From contig JAKLPV010000054.1 of assembly GCA_022013685.1 (NCBI GenBank), forward strand, positions 82,962 through 146,961: a stretch of 64,000 nt of DNA. Direction: 5' to 3'. The DNA is from Anaerolineae bacterium (GTDB lineage Bacteria > Chloroflexota > Anaerolineae > Anaerolineales > Villigracilaceae). Both the position numbers and the translations under genes were made by a program. Every line of letters starts with the position of its first letter. Within the stretch, counting starts at the first letter, position 1. Below, piece by piece: positions 39,127 to 47,477 of this stretch. Under the pieces are notes generated by a model, which worked only from the letters and a program-made list of their open reading frames with translations, searched no databases and was not told the origin of the DNA.

Positions 39127-41130
39127 ATGTCTCTCCGTACCCGACTTTCATCCATCATCCATCATCCATCATCCTTCCTCCTCGCCCTCGCCATTCTCGC
39201 CTACGCGCCCTTCTTCTGGGAGCGCGGCTTCTACTGGGACGAAGCCCCCTGGACGTGGATCTACTACCGCCTCGGCCCCGACGCCCTGACCCAGACCTTC
39301 TCGACCAGTCGCCCATTCTGGGGGCTGATCTACCAGTTCATGCTGCCGCTGGTTGGGCCGCACCCCTGGGCCTGGCAACTCCTGATGGTTCTCCTGCGCT
39401 GGCTGACGGCTGTCCTGGTCTGGGCGCTCCTGCGCCGCATCACCCCCCAATCGCGCCTGCCGCTCTGGGCCAGCGCACTTTTCCTGATCTACCCGGGCCT
39501 GGGGCAAAACTATATTGCCCTGATGTACACCCATTTTTACATTGTTTTCAACGCTTTTTTGCTTTCGCTATTTTTGAGCATTGTCGCCATCCAGAAACGC
39601 GACTGGCGCTGGCACATCCCCGCGCTGCTGCTTTCCGTGGTCAACCTGCTGACCATGGAATACTTCTATTTCCTTGAATTCTTCCGCTTCCTCCTCATCT
39701 TTGCCATTCTCGACGATGCTTTCAAAGCCAAAATCCGCCGCGCAGTTCTCAGTTACCTGCCCTATTTATTCGCTTTGCTCGCGGTCACCTTCTGGCGCGC
39801 CTTTTTCTTCAGCAACCAGAACGCCAGTTACACCTACCAGACCCTCGAAGACCTGAAAGCCAATTTCTTTTTTGGGATCGGGAAACTACTCTGGAACATG
39901 CTCCAGGCCTTTTGGACGACCGTCCCCGCAGCCTGGCTGCTGCCCTTTGAGCCGGTAAACGCGACGACCCTTGGCCTGTTCACCACCATCGCGGCTTTTG
40001 TCCTGGCCTTTGCCGCCACCCTCCTGACCGGCCTGTACTTCCGTTCTCCTCACGAATTACGTATTACGAATTACGATTCACGAATTACTCTGCTTTTGGG
40101 CCTCTTTGCCTGGCTGCTCGGCGGCGGTGCGTTCTGGCTGGTCGGCGAACGTACCCTGCCCCAACTCCATTTCTCCGCCGATAGGTTTACCCTGTCCTTC
40201 ATGCTGGGTTCCAGCCTGATCCTGGCTGCCCTGCTGGGGTTTTTATCCCGTTACCCGCGCCTGCAACTCACCCTGCTCGCTTTGCTGATTGGCTTCTCGG
40301 TTGGGGAACAATTCCAGACCAATGCCATTTATCGCCGCGACTGGAGCACCCAGCGCGCCTTCTTCTGGCAAATGTCCTGGCGCATCCCGGCCCTGCAACC
40401 GGGCACGACGATCCTTTCCAACGATCTGCCGCTGACGGTTTTCAGCGACAACTCGCTGTCTGGCCCGCTGAATTGGATCTACTCGCCGCCCGGCAGGATG
40501 GACACCATCCTCTATTTTGCCTCCGTTCGCACCCAGGAAGGCCGCGCCCTCGGTCCCAACCTCCAGCCGGGGATGGCTTTCGAGCAGAATTACCTCGCCA
40601 CAGTTTTTCGCGGCAACACCTCGCAGATGGTGGTGGTCAACTTTGCGCCTCCCGGCTGTTTCCGTGTGCTCGACCCGGAGATTGACCCGCTTAATCGGCT
40701 TCTCCCACCTGATTTGCGCGATGCCGCTTTTTTGAGCAATCCCGCCGCGATTCTGAAAGATAATCCGGTGCAGTTGCCTGATTTCTATGCTCCTGAGATC
40801 CCCCGTAACTGGTGCTATTACTTTTCTCAGGCCGAACTGGCCCGCCAGCAAGCGGATTGGCCTGCCGTGGCCGAGTTTTACCAGCAAGCGCTGGCCCTGG
40901 GTGACCATCCGAATGACCCTGCCGAAAATTTTGTCTTTATCGAAAGCCTTGCGCACCTCGGTCGGAATGAAAAAGCCCTCAACCTGACGCGTGAAACCTA
41001 TCGTGTTTCGAAAGATTATTTACGCCCACCCCTGTGCGCGTTGTGGACGCGCATCGAGCGCGAAACAACCCCCGGCCCCGAGCGGGATGAAATGGTCGCT
41101 TCAGCGCGTGAAATGCTGGGCTGTCCGTAG
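39127..41130 (+). CDS. Polytopic GT-C-like membrane protein with C-terminal TPR
   Basis: 667 residues with about ten hydrophobic segments to residue 400. Near the first one is 'FYWDEAPWTW' (Asp38-Glu39), the acidic pair typical of lipid-linked-sugar glycosyltransferases of the GT-C class (PMT/ArnT/AglB-like). The last 120 residues look like TPR helices ('SQAELARQQADWPAVAEFYQQALALG', 'FIESLAHLGRNEKALNLTRETY'). Two places match repeats: 'SSIIHHPSS' near the start and 'HELRITNYDSRI' at about 312-323. Substrate unknown. Confidence 0.65.
   Translation: MSLRTRLSSIIHHPSSFLLALAILAYAPFFWERGFYWDEAPWTWIYYRLGPDALTQTFSTSRPFWGLIYQFMLPLVGPHPWAWQLLMVLLRWLTAVLVWALLRRITPQSRLPLWASALFLIYPGLGQNYIALMYTHFYIVFNAFLLSLFLSIVAIQKRDWRWHIPALLLSVVNLLTMEYFYFLEFFRFLLIFAILDDAFKAKIRRAVLSYLPYLFALLAVTFWRAFFFSNQNASYTYQTLEDLKANFFFGIGKLLWNMLQAFWTTVPAAWLLPFEPVNATTLGLFTTIAAFVLAFAATLLTGLYFRSPHELRITNYDSRITLLLGLFAWLLGGGAFWLVGERTLPQLHFSADRFTLSFMLGSSLILAALLGFLSRYPRLQLTLLALLIGFSVGEQFQTNAIYRRDWSTQRAFFWQMSWRIPALQPGTTILSNDLPLTVFSDNSLSGPLNWIYSPPGRMDTILYFASVRTQEGRALGPNLQPGMAFEQNYLATVFRGNTSQMVVVNFAPPGCFRVLDPEIDPLNRLLPPDLRDAAFLSNPAAILKDNPVQLPDFYAPEIPRNWCYYFSQAELARQQADWPAVAEFYQQALALGDHPNDPAENFVFIESLAHLGRNEKALNLTRETYRVSKDYLRPPLCALWTRIERETTPGPERDEMVASAREMLGCP
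39149..39174. repeat. 7-bp tandem repeat (ATCCATC)n in the GT-C gene
   Basis: About 3.5 copies of CATCATC/CATCCAT-type units at the N-terminal coding region; length changes here would shift the frame unless in multiples of three. Confidence 0.8.
40051..40088. repeat. ACGAATTACGTATTACGAATTACG tract inside the GT-C gene
   Basis: Alternating ACGAATTAC and ATTACG units, unlike the GC-rich sequence around it, encode 'HELRITNYDSRITL' in a loop between membrane helices. Confidence 0.75.
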
Positions 41131-41169
41131 ACCGCCGAATCGGCACTGTCCAAAATCTTCATCCTGTGC

Positions 41170-41255
41170 TAAAATCTTTACATTAATTCACCCGCCGTTC
41201 TGGCGGGTGCTTTCCGCCCCCGGCTCACCCACGGTGTTGACCGGGAGCAATCCCG
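41170..41255 (+). promoter_or_regulatory. Promoter and structured leader of rpsF-ssb-rpsR
   Basis: TAAAAT (41170-41175) as -10; then a strong stem CACCCGCC (41189-41196) / GGCGGGTG (41202-41209), and a GNRA-type hairpin CGGGA-GCAA-TCCCG (41242-41255) just before the AGGAGG. The second stem is preceded by ACC-G, reminiscent of the CCG bulge used by S6:S18 autoregulatory leaders. The latter is inference. Confidence 0.5.
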
Positions 41256-41275
41256 AGGAAAGGAGGTTCCCTGCT

Positions 41276-41560
41276 ATGCATAAATATGAGTTGGTTTGTA
41301 TTATCCACCCTGATCTGGACGAGACAGCGTTTAAAGGTGTTGTCGAGAAGGTGAGTGGTTGGATTGGCGAATCCGGCGGCGAGATCGAAAAGACCGATGT
41401 TTGGGGCCGTCGTCGTATGGCTTACCAGATCCGCAAACAGCGCGAAGGGCAATATGTTCTGTTCAACTTCAGTATGCCCCCCGCCGCTACCGCAGAACTG
41501 GAGCGCAATATGCGTTTCCAAGAGTCCATCATGCGTGCCATGATTACCCTGGTTGCGTAG
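41276..41560 (+). CDS. rpsF: 30S ribosomal protein S6
   Basis: 94 residues: 'HKYELVCIIHPDLDETAFKGVVEKV' and 'KTDVWGRRRMAYQIRKQREGQYVLFNF' are the usual S6 blocks. True ATG at 41276 with AGGAGG nine bases upstream; the longer reading frame upstream belongs to the previous gene's region. First gene of the classical rpsF-ssb-rpsR set. Confidence 0.97.
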   Translation: MHKYELVCIIHPDLDETAFKGVVEKVSGWIGESGGEIEKTDVWGRRRMAYQIRKQREGQYVLFNFSMPPAATAELERNMRFQESIMRAMITLVA

Positions 41561-41598
41561 TTTTACTTTGATTGATCTGCGTCTTACGAGGAGAAAAT

Positions 41599-42009
41599 AT
41601 GAGCCGTGGTTTGAATAAAGTCATGATTATCGGCCATCTGGGGCGTGATCCTGAAATGCGCTACACCCCTTCGGGCCGTCCGGTAACTACGTTTACCGTT
41701 GCTACCAGCCGTTCATGGAACACTGTGGATGGCGAGCGTCATACCGAGACCGAATGGTTCAATGTGGTTGCTTGGGGAAATTTGGCCGAGATTTGCAAAC
41801 AATATCTCACCAAAGGTCAACAGGTCTACATTGAAGGCCGCCTTCAAACCCGCCGCTGGGATGACAAAGAAGGCAACAAACACAGCAGTGTTGAAGTGGT
41901 TGCCAACGAAATGATGATGCTCGGCGAACGCCGGGATTCCAGCCAGCAGGCTAATGAACAAGAAGCCCCTGAAGACTCCTCAACAGGCGAAGACGAATTT
42001 CCCTTCTAA
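41599..42009 (+). CDS. ssb: Single-stranded DNA-binding protein
   Basis: 136 residues from ATG (GAGGAG upstream). OB fold 'KVMIIGHLGRDPEMRYTPSGRPVTTFTVATSRSW', 'TEWFNVVAWGNLAEICKQYL', then a short acidic tail ending 'GEDEFPF', the protein-interaction tip conserved in bacterial SSB. Confidence 0.97.
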   Translation: MSRGLNKVMIIGHLGRDPEMRYTPSGRPVTTFTVATSRSWNTVDGERHTETEWFNVVAWGNLAEICKQYLTKGQQVYIEGRLQTRRWDDKEGNKHSSVEVVANEMMMLGERRDSSQQANEQEAPEDSSTGEDEFPF

Positions 42010-42036
42010 TTTTTTCGGACACGGAGTTAAACGTCC

Positions 42037-42309
42037 ATGAATGACATGCGTGACAACGAATCCGGCCAAGGTGGAGAACGCCGCTATTTTTCGCGGCCTA
42101 AAATCTGCCAGTTCTGCGCCGACAAGAATATTGTAATTGACTATAAAAACGCCGATATGTTGCGGCGCTTCATTGTCGAGGATGGCAAAATCCGCCCTCG
42201 CCGCCAAACCGGAAATTGCGCCAAACACCAGCGTGAAATCGCGTCTTCCATCAAGCGCGCCCGGCAAATTGCACTCCTGCCCTTTATTTACCAGGGCCGG
42301 GATGACTAA
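42037..42309 (+). CDS. rpsR: 30S ribosomal protein S18
   Basis: 90 residues; '[64 protein letters not shown]' is full S18 with zinc-type Cys residues (CxxC, C). A half-copy of the GGACACGGAG repeat lies between ssb and its start. Confidence 0.97.
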   Translation: MNDMRDNESGQGGERRYFSRPKICQFCADKNIVIDYKNADMLRRFIVEDGKIRPRRQTGNCAKHQREIASSIKRARQIALLPFIYQGRDD

Positions 42310-42318
42310 CAAGAAAAG

Positions 42319-42347
42319 CGGGGCATGGGAACCAAGCCCATGCCCCG
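42319..42347 (+). promoter_or_regulatory. Strong hairpin between rpsR and the parvulin gene
   Basis: Perfect 11-bp stem CGGGGCATGGG / CCCATGCCCCG with a 7-base loop, but followed by GAAATTGTG rather than a T-run. Could be a processing or stabilising structure or a weak terminator. Confidence 0.6.
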
Positions 42348-42363
42348 AAATTGTGTAAATATT

Positions 42364-43665
42364 ATGCCCAAAAATCAGAATGTTTTCAACAAAAGACATG
42401 TTGCCCATGCCGAAGTTGTGCGCCGCCAAAGCCTTGCAATTCAATATGTGGCAATTGCTATTATTGTCGTGGTTGTCGGCCTTGTTGCTTACGGTATTTT
42501 GAGCACCACCGTTTTCCTCCAATATCGGTCGGTTGCCAGTGTTAATGGCGACAAGATCGGGTTGCGCGAGTTTGAGGGACGTGTCAGGCTCCAGCGCATC
42601 CAACTTATCAACAATTTCACCCAGTACTATCAGTTTGCCCAGATGTTTGGCGCAGAGGATCCATTCACCGAACCTAATTTTGGCGGTTTCCTGCAGCAGA
42701 TTTATACGCAACTTCAGCAGCCCCAAGTGGTTGGCGAAGAAGTCTTGAATGCCTTGATAGACGAGCGACTGATCCGCCAGGAGGCAAAGAAACTGGGCAT
42801 CGAGTCGAATACAGAAGAGGTCGACCGTTTCATTCAGCAACAGTTCGGCTTTTATGCGAACGGTACCCCGACGCCTGCTCCGAGCACCACACCTTTTACG
42901 ATGCCGGCGCTTAACCCGACTCAATTGGCTTTGGTCACCGTCACACCTACACCGGGACCTGCCACCGCAACCATCACGGTTACACCCGACCTGACCAGCA
43001 CCCCAACCAGCATCCCGACTGCGACAGCCGCTCCAACCGAAGGCCCGGAACCGACTCCGCTTCCGTCTGCTACGCCTTATACCCTCGAAGGCTTCCAGAC
43101 CAGTTATGGTGAAACCCTCACCAACCTGCAAGAAAACACCAAATTGAGTGCTGAAGACTATCGCTATTTCTTCGAAACGCTTTACTTGCGTGAAAAATTG
43201 GTTGAGGCGGTCACGAAAGATGTTGAACCTTTCGAGGCGCAAATCTGGGCACAGCACATTTTGGTGGATTCAGAAGAATTAGCCAAAGAAATTCTGGTTC
43301 GCTTTGCCGATGGCGAAGACTGGAGCCAACTGGCAGCCCAATACTCCACGGATACATCGAACGCCCAAAACGGCGGCGATCTGGGCTGGTTTAACAGCGA
43401 TGTCAGCTTTGTTCCTGAATTCAAAGATGCAGTGTTTGCTCTCCAACAGGCCGAAATCAGCGCCCCGGTTCAGACCGAATTTGGCTGGCACATCATCCGC
43501 GTTCTTGGACGTGAACCACGTCCGATTGATGAACAACGCTTCCAGGAACTGAAAGAAAAAACCTTTACTGCCTGGCTTGAAGAAGTTCGCGCTGGCGCAG
43601 ACATCCAAACTTTTGATATTTGGATGGAGTATGTTCCGACAGATCCAGAATTGCCGATTCAGTAA
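42364..43665 (+). CDS. Membrane-anchored parvulin-type peptidyl-prolyl isomerase
   Basis: 433 residues from ATG at 42364. Transmembrane anchor about 26-46, SurA/PrsA-like N-terminal helices, a Thr/Pro-rich insert (about 165-240), and a parvulin domain (about 297-387: 'AQHILVDSEELAKEI', 'GGDLGWFNSD', 'VQTEFGWHIIRVLG'). Extracytoplasmic folding catalyst. Start ATG lacks a clear Shine-Dalgarno. Ends in a strong terminator. Confidence 0.9.
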   Translation: MPKNQNVFNKRHVAHAEVVRRQSLAIQYVAIAIIVVVVGLVAYGILSTTVFLQYRSVASVNGDKIGLREFEGRVRLQRIQLINNFTQYYQFAQMFGAEDPFTEPNFGGFLQQIYTQLQQPQVVGEEVLNALIDERLIRQEAKKLGIESNTEEVDRFIQQQFGFYANGTPTPAPSTTPFTMPALNPTQLALVTVTPTPGPATATITVTPDLTSTPTSIPTATAAPTEGPEPTPLPSATPYTLEGFQTSYGETLTNLQENTKLSAEDYRYFFETLYLREKLVEAVTKDVEPFEAQIWAQHILVDSEELAKEILVRFADGEDWSQLAAQYSTDTSNAQNGGDLGWFNSDVSFVPEFKDAVFALQQAEISAPVQTEFGWHIIRVLGREPRPIDEQRFQELKEKTFTAWLEEVRAGADIQTFDIWMEYVPTDPELPIQ

Positions 43666-43690
43666 AAGCAAAGATTGTTAATGATGGATG

Positions 43691-43730
43691 CCGGGCAGCA
43701 GATTAGTTTCTGCTGTCCGGTTTCTTTTTT
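43691..43730 (+). terminator. Terminator after the parvulin gene
   Basis: Stem CCGGGCAGCAGA / TCTGCTGTCCGG with one G-T pair, 6-base loop, then TTTCTTTTTT. Confidence 0.9.
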
Positions 43731-43770
43731 GGGCTTGCATCTCCCCTTGCTCTATGGCAAAATACATCGC

Positions 43771-44130
43771 ATGTCTCCACAACGATGGGTGTTTTTCTTT
43801 TTCTCGATCCTGGCTGGCTTTGTGTTTGGGCTGTTGTATGGCTGGGTTATCAGTCCGGTCGAATATGTCGATACGTCGCCTGATTCCCTGCGCGCCGATT
43901 ACCGCGCGGACTATGCCTTGATGGTGGCAGAAATTTACCAGGCCGAACAGGACTCTGCCCTGGCTGCGCGCAGGCTATCCCTCTTGGGAAGTGCCCTGTC
44001 GCCTCATGAAATTGTGGCTGAGGCTCTGCAATTTGGCCAGGCGAACCAGTATGCTTCACAGGACATTCTATTGCTCCAAAATCTGACGGTTGCTTTGCAA
44101 ATTTATGACACCAGTGGAATTGTGCCATGA
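43771..44130 (+). CDS. Small membrane-anchored protein, tandem family member 1
   Basis: 119 residues from ATG (the longer opening covers the terminator). One N-terminal transmembrane helix (about 6-26) and then 'SPVEYVDTSPDSLRADYRADYALMVAEIYQ' and 'ARRLSLLGSA'. The same sequence of motifs opens the next gene, so these are tandem paralogues. I know no characterised family; probably an extracytoplasmic helical domain anchored in the membrane. Overlaps the next gene by four bases. Confidence 0.7.
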   Translation: MSPQRWVFFFFSILAGFVFGLLYGWVISPVEYVDTSPDSLRADYRADYALMVAEIYQAEQDSALAARRLSLLGSALSPHEIVAEALQFGQANQYASQDILLLQNLTVALQIYDTSGIVP

Positions 44131-45089
44131 GCGAAAGACGGGGATATTGGTACCTGCTGACGGGAGTGCTGCTGGGACTTGCATTGGGCATTGTCTTTGC
44201 TTGGCTGGTTTCCCCGCTCGAATATACCGATACTTCGCCAGATAGCCTGCGTGCGGATTTCAAGGATGAATACCGCTATTTGATTGCTGCTTCGTACAAG
44301 GTACATGGCAATCTTGACCGCACCCTTGCCCGACTTTCGTTGCTTGGCGACCCTGATCCGGCAGTGGCGCTTGGCGAACAGGCGCAGCGTTACCTGGCTG
44401 CGGATGCTCCCGTCAGCGCTGCCCGCGTCCTGGCTGACCTGGCTGAAGTATTGCAAAATCCGCAAACCTTGCCGCAGGAAAGCGTTACACAGGTTTCACT
44501 CGTTGACCCTGCGGCGACTGTTGCCACTTTGGCACTCGGGGATCAGCCTGTTGCGACCTTGCTGCCAACGGATGCGACGTCGCCCTTTGAGCCGATTCTC
44601 GGGCCGACAGATACCCCTACGCTTCCACCGACAGCCACACAGACGCTGACCTTGCGTCCGGGTGCGCGCACGGCTACGGTTACCCGGACCCCGCAGCGTT
44701 CCCCGACGCCGATCGCCACGGTTACGGCCAAACCATCCCTTACCCCTACCGCGACGCCTGGCCTGCCGTTTCAACTTATCGAACAATCCACCTTTTGCGA
44801 TTCCGAACGCCCGGCGCTTTTAGAAGTTATTCTCGAAGATGCTTCTGGAAAACCAGCTTCCGGGATTGAGATTGTCATCACCTGGTTGGGCGGTGACGAA
44901 TCGTTTTTTACTGGATTGAAACCGGAACTGGGTTTTGGTTATGCTGATTTTGAGATGAATCCTGGCGTGGAATATGCACTGAGTTTAAGCAATGGGATTA
45001 CCCGGATTTCAGGCCTGCAAGCATCGACCTGTACCGGAGAATCAGAAAACTATCCTGGTGGTATTCGTCTCGAGTTTCGCCAGCCGTAA
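44127..45089 (+). CDS. Membrane-anchored protein, tandem family member 2, with Thr-rich linker and beta domain
   Basis: 320 residues. N-terminal transmembrane helix (about 8-29), 'SPLEYTDTSPDSLRADFKDEYRYLIAASYK' and 'LARLSLLGDPDP' homologous to the preceding protein, then a Thr/Pro-rich linker (about 150-215) and a beta-rich end of about 100 residues with 'ASGKPASGIEIVITWLGG', which looks like an Ig- or transthyretin-like fold ('DASGKPVAGI...' type). Function unknown. Confidence 0.68.
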   Translation: MSERRGYWYLLTGVLLGLALGIVFAWLVSPLEYTDTSPDSLRADFKDEYRYLIAASYKVHGNLDRTLARLSLLGDPDPAVALGEQAQRYLAADAPVSAARVLADLAEVLQNPQTLPQESVTQVSLVDPAATVATLALGDQPVATLLPTDATSPFEPILGPTDTPTLPPTATQTLTLRPGARTATVTRTPQRSPTPIATVTAKPSLTPTATPGLPFQLIEQSTFCDSERPALLEVILEDASGKPASGIEIVITWLGGDESFFTGLKPELGFGYADFEMNPGVEYALSLSNGITRISGLQASTCTGESENYPGGIRLEFRQP

Positions 45090-45110
45090 GCTGGATTGTG
45101 ATGCAATCGA

Positions 45111-45147
45111 AACGCCGCACCTGGCCGGGCCGGGTGCGGCGTTTTTT
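45111..45147 (+). terminator. Terminator between the tandem pair and the LCP gene
   Basis: Stem AACGCCGCACC / GGTGCGGCGTT, 11-base loop, TTTTTT. Confidence 0.9.
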
Positions 45148-45189
45148 ATACGATTTGTTCTGCTCTGCCTGGATGGTAAATTGGATTTA

Positions 45190-46581
45190 CTACGGCATGG
45201 GGTTATTCAATGACCAGTCATCGCCCAGGATGATTTCCACATCCACCGTGGCGTTGGGGTCATAGCTCAGAATAACCTGACTGCTGCTGCTGAGCTTGAA
45301 CAGGTCCCTGAAATATTGCAGGGCATACGGGCTGCCGCTATGATCAATGATACGAGTAACGGTTGTAACTTCGCTGGCGTTATCTGCGCCGACAACATTG
45401 GCGCCAAAGGTTTTGAAATAGTCTGCGCTGCGCAAGCTCAGACCCTCGCTATAGGTTCCGTTGCGAACCAAGATGCGGGCATTTTCCTGGCGCATCAGGT
45501 CAGCCAGGTCGGTGCCTTTGGCGATCGGGCTGGCTGCGCCATCAGCGGTGAAAATTTCATCGCGCAGTTCACGGATTTTGTCAGGGATGGGTTTGAAAAT
45601 ACTCGCGCCATCGGCTGTGGTGTCAAGTAGTACCATCGAATAGTCGATCACACCGCGCTTGATGTCGTCAGGATTGATTTGTTGCAGCAGGACGGCCAAT
45701 TCAACGGCGTCATCGAAAGACATATTTGTACTGATGCCGCTCTGCAAATCCTGATAGATTTGGGGCGCCCGGGCGAGTAGTGATGGGAAATTAGCCGGGT
45801 CGAGGGCTTTATTACGGATGGCAAGCATTACGGCCTGTTGGCGTTTGGCGCGATCTACATCGCCGCCTTCCGTTTTGCGCGCGCGGGCATAGGCCAGAGC
45901 GATCATGCCGTCCATGCGTTTCAAACCCTGTGGAATGACACGCTTGTCTTCACCCGGACCAAGTGGATCAATGGTTACTTTTTGGTGAACCTCGACATCT
46001 ATGCCGCCCAGGTTGTTGATCAGGTGAACAAAGGTCATGAAATCAACCTCGGCATAATAGTGGATCGGCACACCCAAAAACTGTTCGACCGTGCGGGAGG
46101 TCATACCCGGACCGCCGCCGGGCAGCGATGATCCTTCGCCTAGGGCATATGCGGTATTGATTCTTCCGTAACCAAATCCAGGGACATTGACCCACATATC
46201 GCGGGGGATGGAGAGTACGCCTGCCGTTTTTGTTTGCGGGTCGATGGTAACTACAATTACGCTGTCAGCGCGGGCATCGCCTGCACTGGTGGCTTCATCT
46301 CTGCGATGATCTACACCGAGCATGATGATGTTGATGCGGCTGGCGCCGTCCCAGGCCGGGGGCAGGTCAACCGGTGGGACGACCGGGCCTGGGGTGGGCA
46401 GGTCGGGGGCGTCAGGCAGCGGGGTCGAATTTTCGACAATGGAAACGCCACCCGGGTTAATGACTTCCAAGGTGCGCACAAAAGCGCGCACACCAAAGAG
46501 CGTGCCAAAAAATAACAACAGGGCCACAACACCTAAAATGATGTGGCGGGGATTTTTCAGGATGGATAGTATTTTGTTCAT
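45190..46581 (-). CDS. LytR-CpsA-Psr (LCP) family protein
   Basis: 463 residues. Anchor helix about 13-33, Pro-rich spacer, LCP domain ('RINIIMLGVDHRRDE', 'SVIVVTIDPQTKTAGVLSIPRDMWVNVPGFGYGRINTAYALG', 'GVPIHYYAEVDFMTFVHLINNLGGIDV', 'ALAYARARKTEGGDVDRAKRQQ'), and a C-terminal LytR_C domain ('ARILVRNGTYSEGLS...ADYFKTFGANVVG'). These enzymes attach polysaccharides or glycopolymers to the peptidoglycan. The catalytic Arg/Asp pattern is intact. Last in a minus-strand run with a HEAT protein, Trm112 and VanW. Confidence 0.93.
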   Translation of the reverse strand: MNKILSILKNPRHIILGVVALLLFFGTLFGVRAFVRTLEVINPGGVSIVENSTPLPDAPDLPTPGPVVPPVDLPPAWDGASRINIIMLGVDHRRDEATSAGDARADSVIVVTIDPQTKTAGVLSIPRDMWVNVPGFGYGRINTAYALGEGSSLPGGGPGMTSRTVEQFLGVPIHYYAEVDFMTFVHLINNLGGIDVEVHQKVTIDPLGPGEDKRVIPQGLKRMDGMIALAYARARKTEGGDVDRAKRQQAVMLAIRNKALDPANFPSLLARAPQIYQDLQSGISTNMSFDDAVELAVLLQQINPDDIKRGVIDYSMVLLDTTADGASIFKPIPDKIRELRDEIFTADGAASPIAKGTDLADLMRQENARILVRNGTYSEGLSLRSADYFKTFGANVVGADNASEVTTVTRIIDHSGSPYALQYFRDLFKLSSSSQVILSYDPNATVDVEIILGDDWSLNNPMP

Positions 46582-46623
46582 TTTTTTTGTCTGGCAAAAG
46601 ATATTTGCCGGTTCTCCAAAAGG

Positions 46624-47205
46624 TTACGACGGTTTGATGTAAACCATACCCAGGCCGAGTTTTTCAAGACCGTGTTCGGCCCAGTATTGCAACAGGGCTG
46701 AGTCGCTTTCGAGGGCCTTCATCAGGGCCGGGATTACGCGCGGGTCGCCGGTTTTGGCCAGGGAGCGTACGATTTCGCGCCGGGCGACGGGATTTTGTTC
46801 TGTTTCGAGCGCCGCTGTCAGCGCCGGGATGGCGTCTGCATTGAGCAGGGTCAGGGCGTTTCCGGCCAGGCTGGCAACCATCGGGTCGGGGTCGCTCAAG
46901 GCCCGGATCAGGGCAGGGGTGGCTTGCGGGTCAGGCCGGTGACAGAGGGCCAGTGCGGCAGCCTGACGCACGTCGCTAGAATTATCCTCCAGCGCGGCGA
47001 GCAGGCTGCGGGTAATTTGATGCGCTGGTTCACATTCCGCAAGTGTTCTTATGGCCCACCAGCGTTGTTCCGGGTTGGGCGATTCAAGCAGTTTGTAAAG
47101 TTCGGGTAAGGCAGCTTGCTGGTTTTGCGCCAGGGTGAGCGCGGCTTTTTCGGCGCGCTCATCGTCCCCGGAAAGCAGTTCGGAGAGCAAGGCCTGGATG
47201 TTCAT
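46624..47205 (-). CDS. HEAT-repeat protein
   Basis: 193 residues made of about five HEAT-like repeats: 'RWWAIRTLAECEPAHQITRSLLAALEDNSSDVRQAAALALCHRPDPQATPALIRALSDPDP' and the following repeats, ending 'EHGLEKLGLG'. Solenoid scaffold for protein-protein contacts; no catalytic motif. Six bases from the Trm112 gene. Confidence 0.9.
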   Translation of the reverse strand: MNIQALLSELLSGDDERAEKAALTLAQNQQAALPELYKLLESPNPEQRWWAIRTLAECEPAHQITRSLLAALEDNSSDVRQAAALALCHRPDPQATPALIRALSDPDPMVASLAGNALTLLNADAIPALTAALETEQNPVARREIVRSLAKTGDPRVIPALMKALESDSALLQYWAEHGLEKLGLGMVYIKPS

Positions 47206-47210
47206 CGAGC

Positions 47211-47429
47211 TTAACGGGCGGGCGGCGGGACGGGCAGGGCTTCAGCAGCCGTTGAAAGCCATTTGTCGTCTTCGTCGATGAGCATGACGGGAATGTCGTC
47301 CACAATGGGGTATTTTCGCCCACAGTCCTGGCAAATCAGCCAGGTTTCGTGGGTCAGGGTCAGTAGGCCATCTCGTTCGCGGACGCAGGCCGGGCAGCGC
47401 AGGATTTCGAGCAGTTCAGGGTTGACCAT
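47211..47429 (-). CDS. Trm112/YcaR family protein
   Basis: 72 residues. Zinc-ribbon pattern 'LEILRCPACVRERDGLLTL' and 'LICQDCGRKYPIVDDIPVMLIDE', the Trm112p family signature with two CxxC pairs. In eukaryotes Trm112 activates methyltransferases; bacterial members are small proteins of uncertain role. GGAGAA precedes ATG. Confidence 0.93.
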   Translation of the reverse strand: MVNPELLEILRCPACVRERDGLLTLTHETWLICQDCGRKYPIVDDIPVMLIDEDDKWLSTAAEALPVPPPAR

Positions 47430-47477
47430 GCGATTCTCCTTCAGGTTGGTTCTTGCAAATCGGATATTCTACCATGC

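Noticed and set aside
39149..39174. CRISPR or VNTR array
   Set aside because: Only a few 7-base units without spacers; treated as a simple tandem repeat.
41002..41275. Long N-terminal extension of S6
   Set aside because: The upstream reading frame is a shadow of the GT-C gene end and lies across the promoter; the AGGAGG and ATG at 41276 fix the start.
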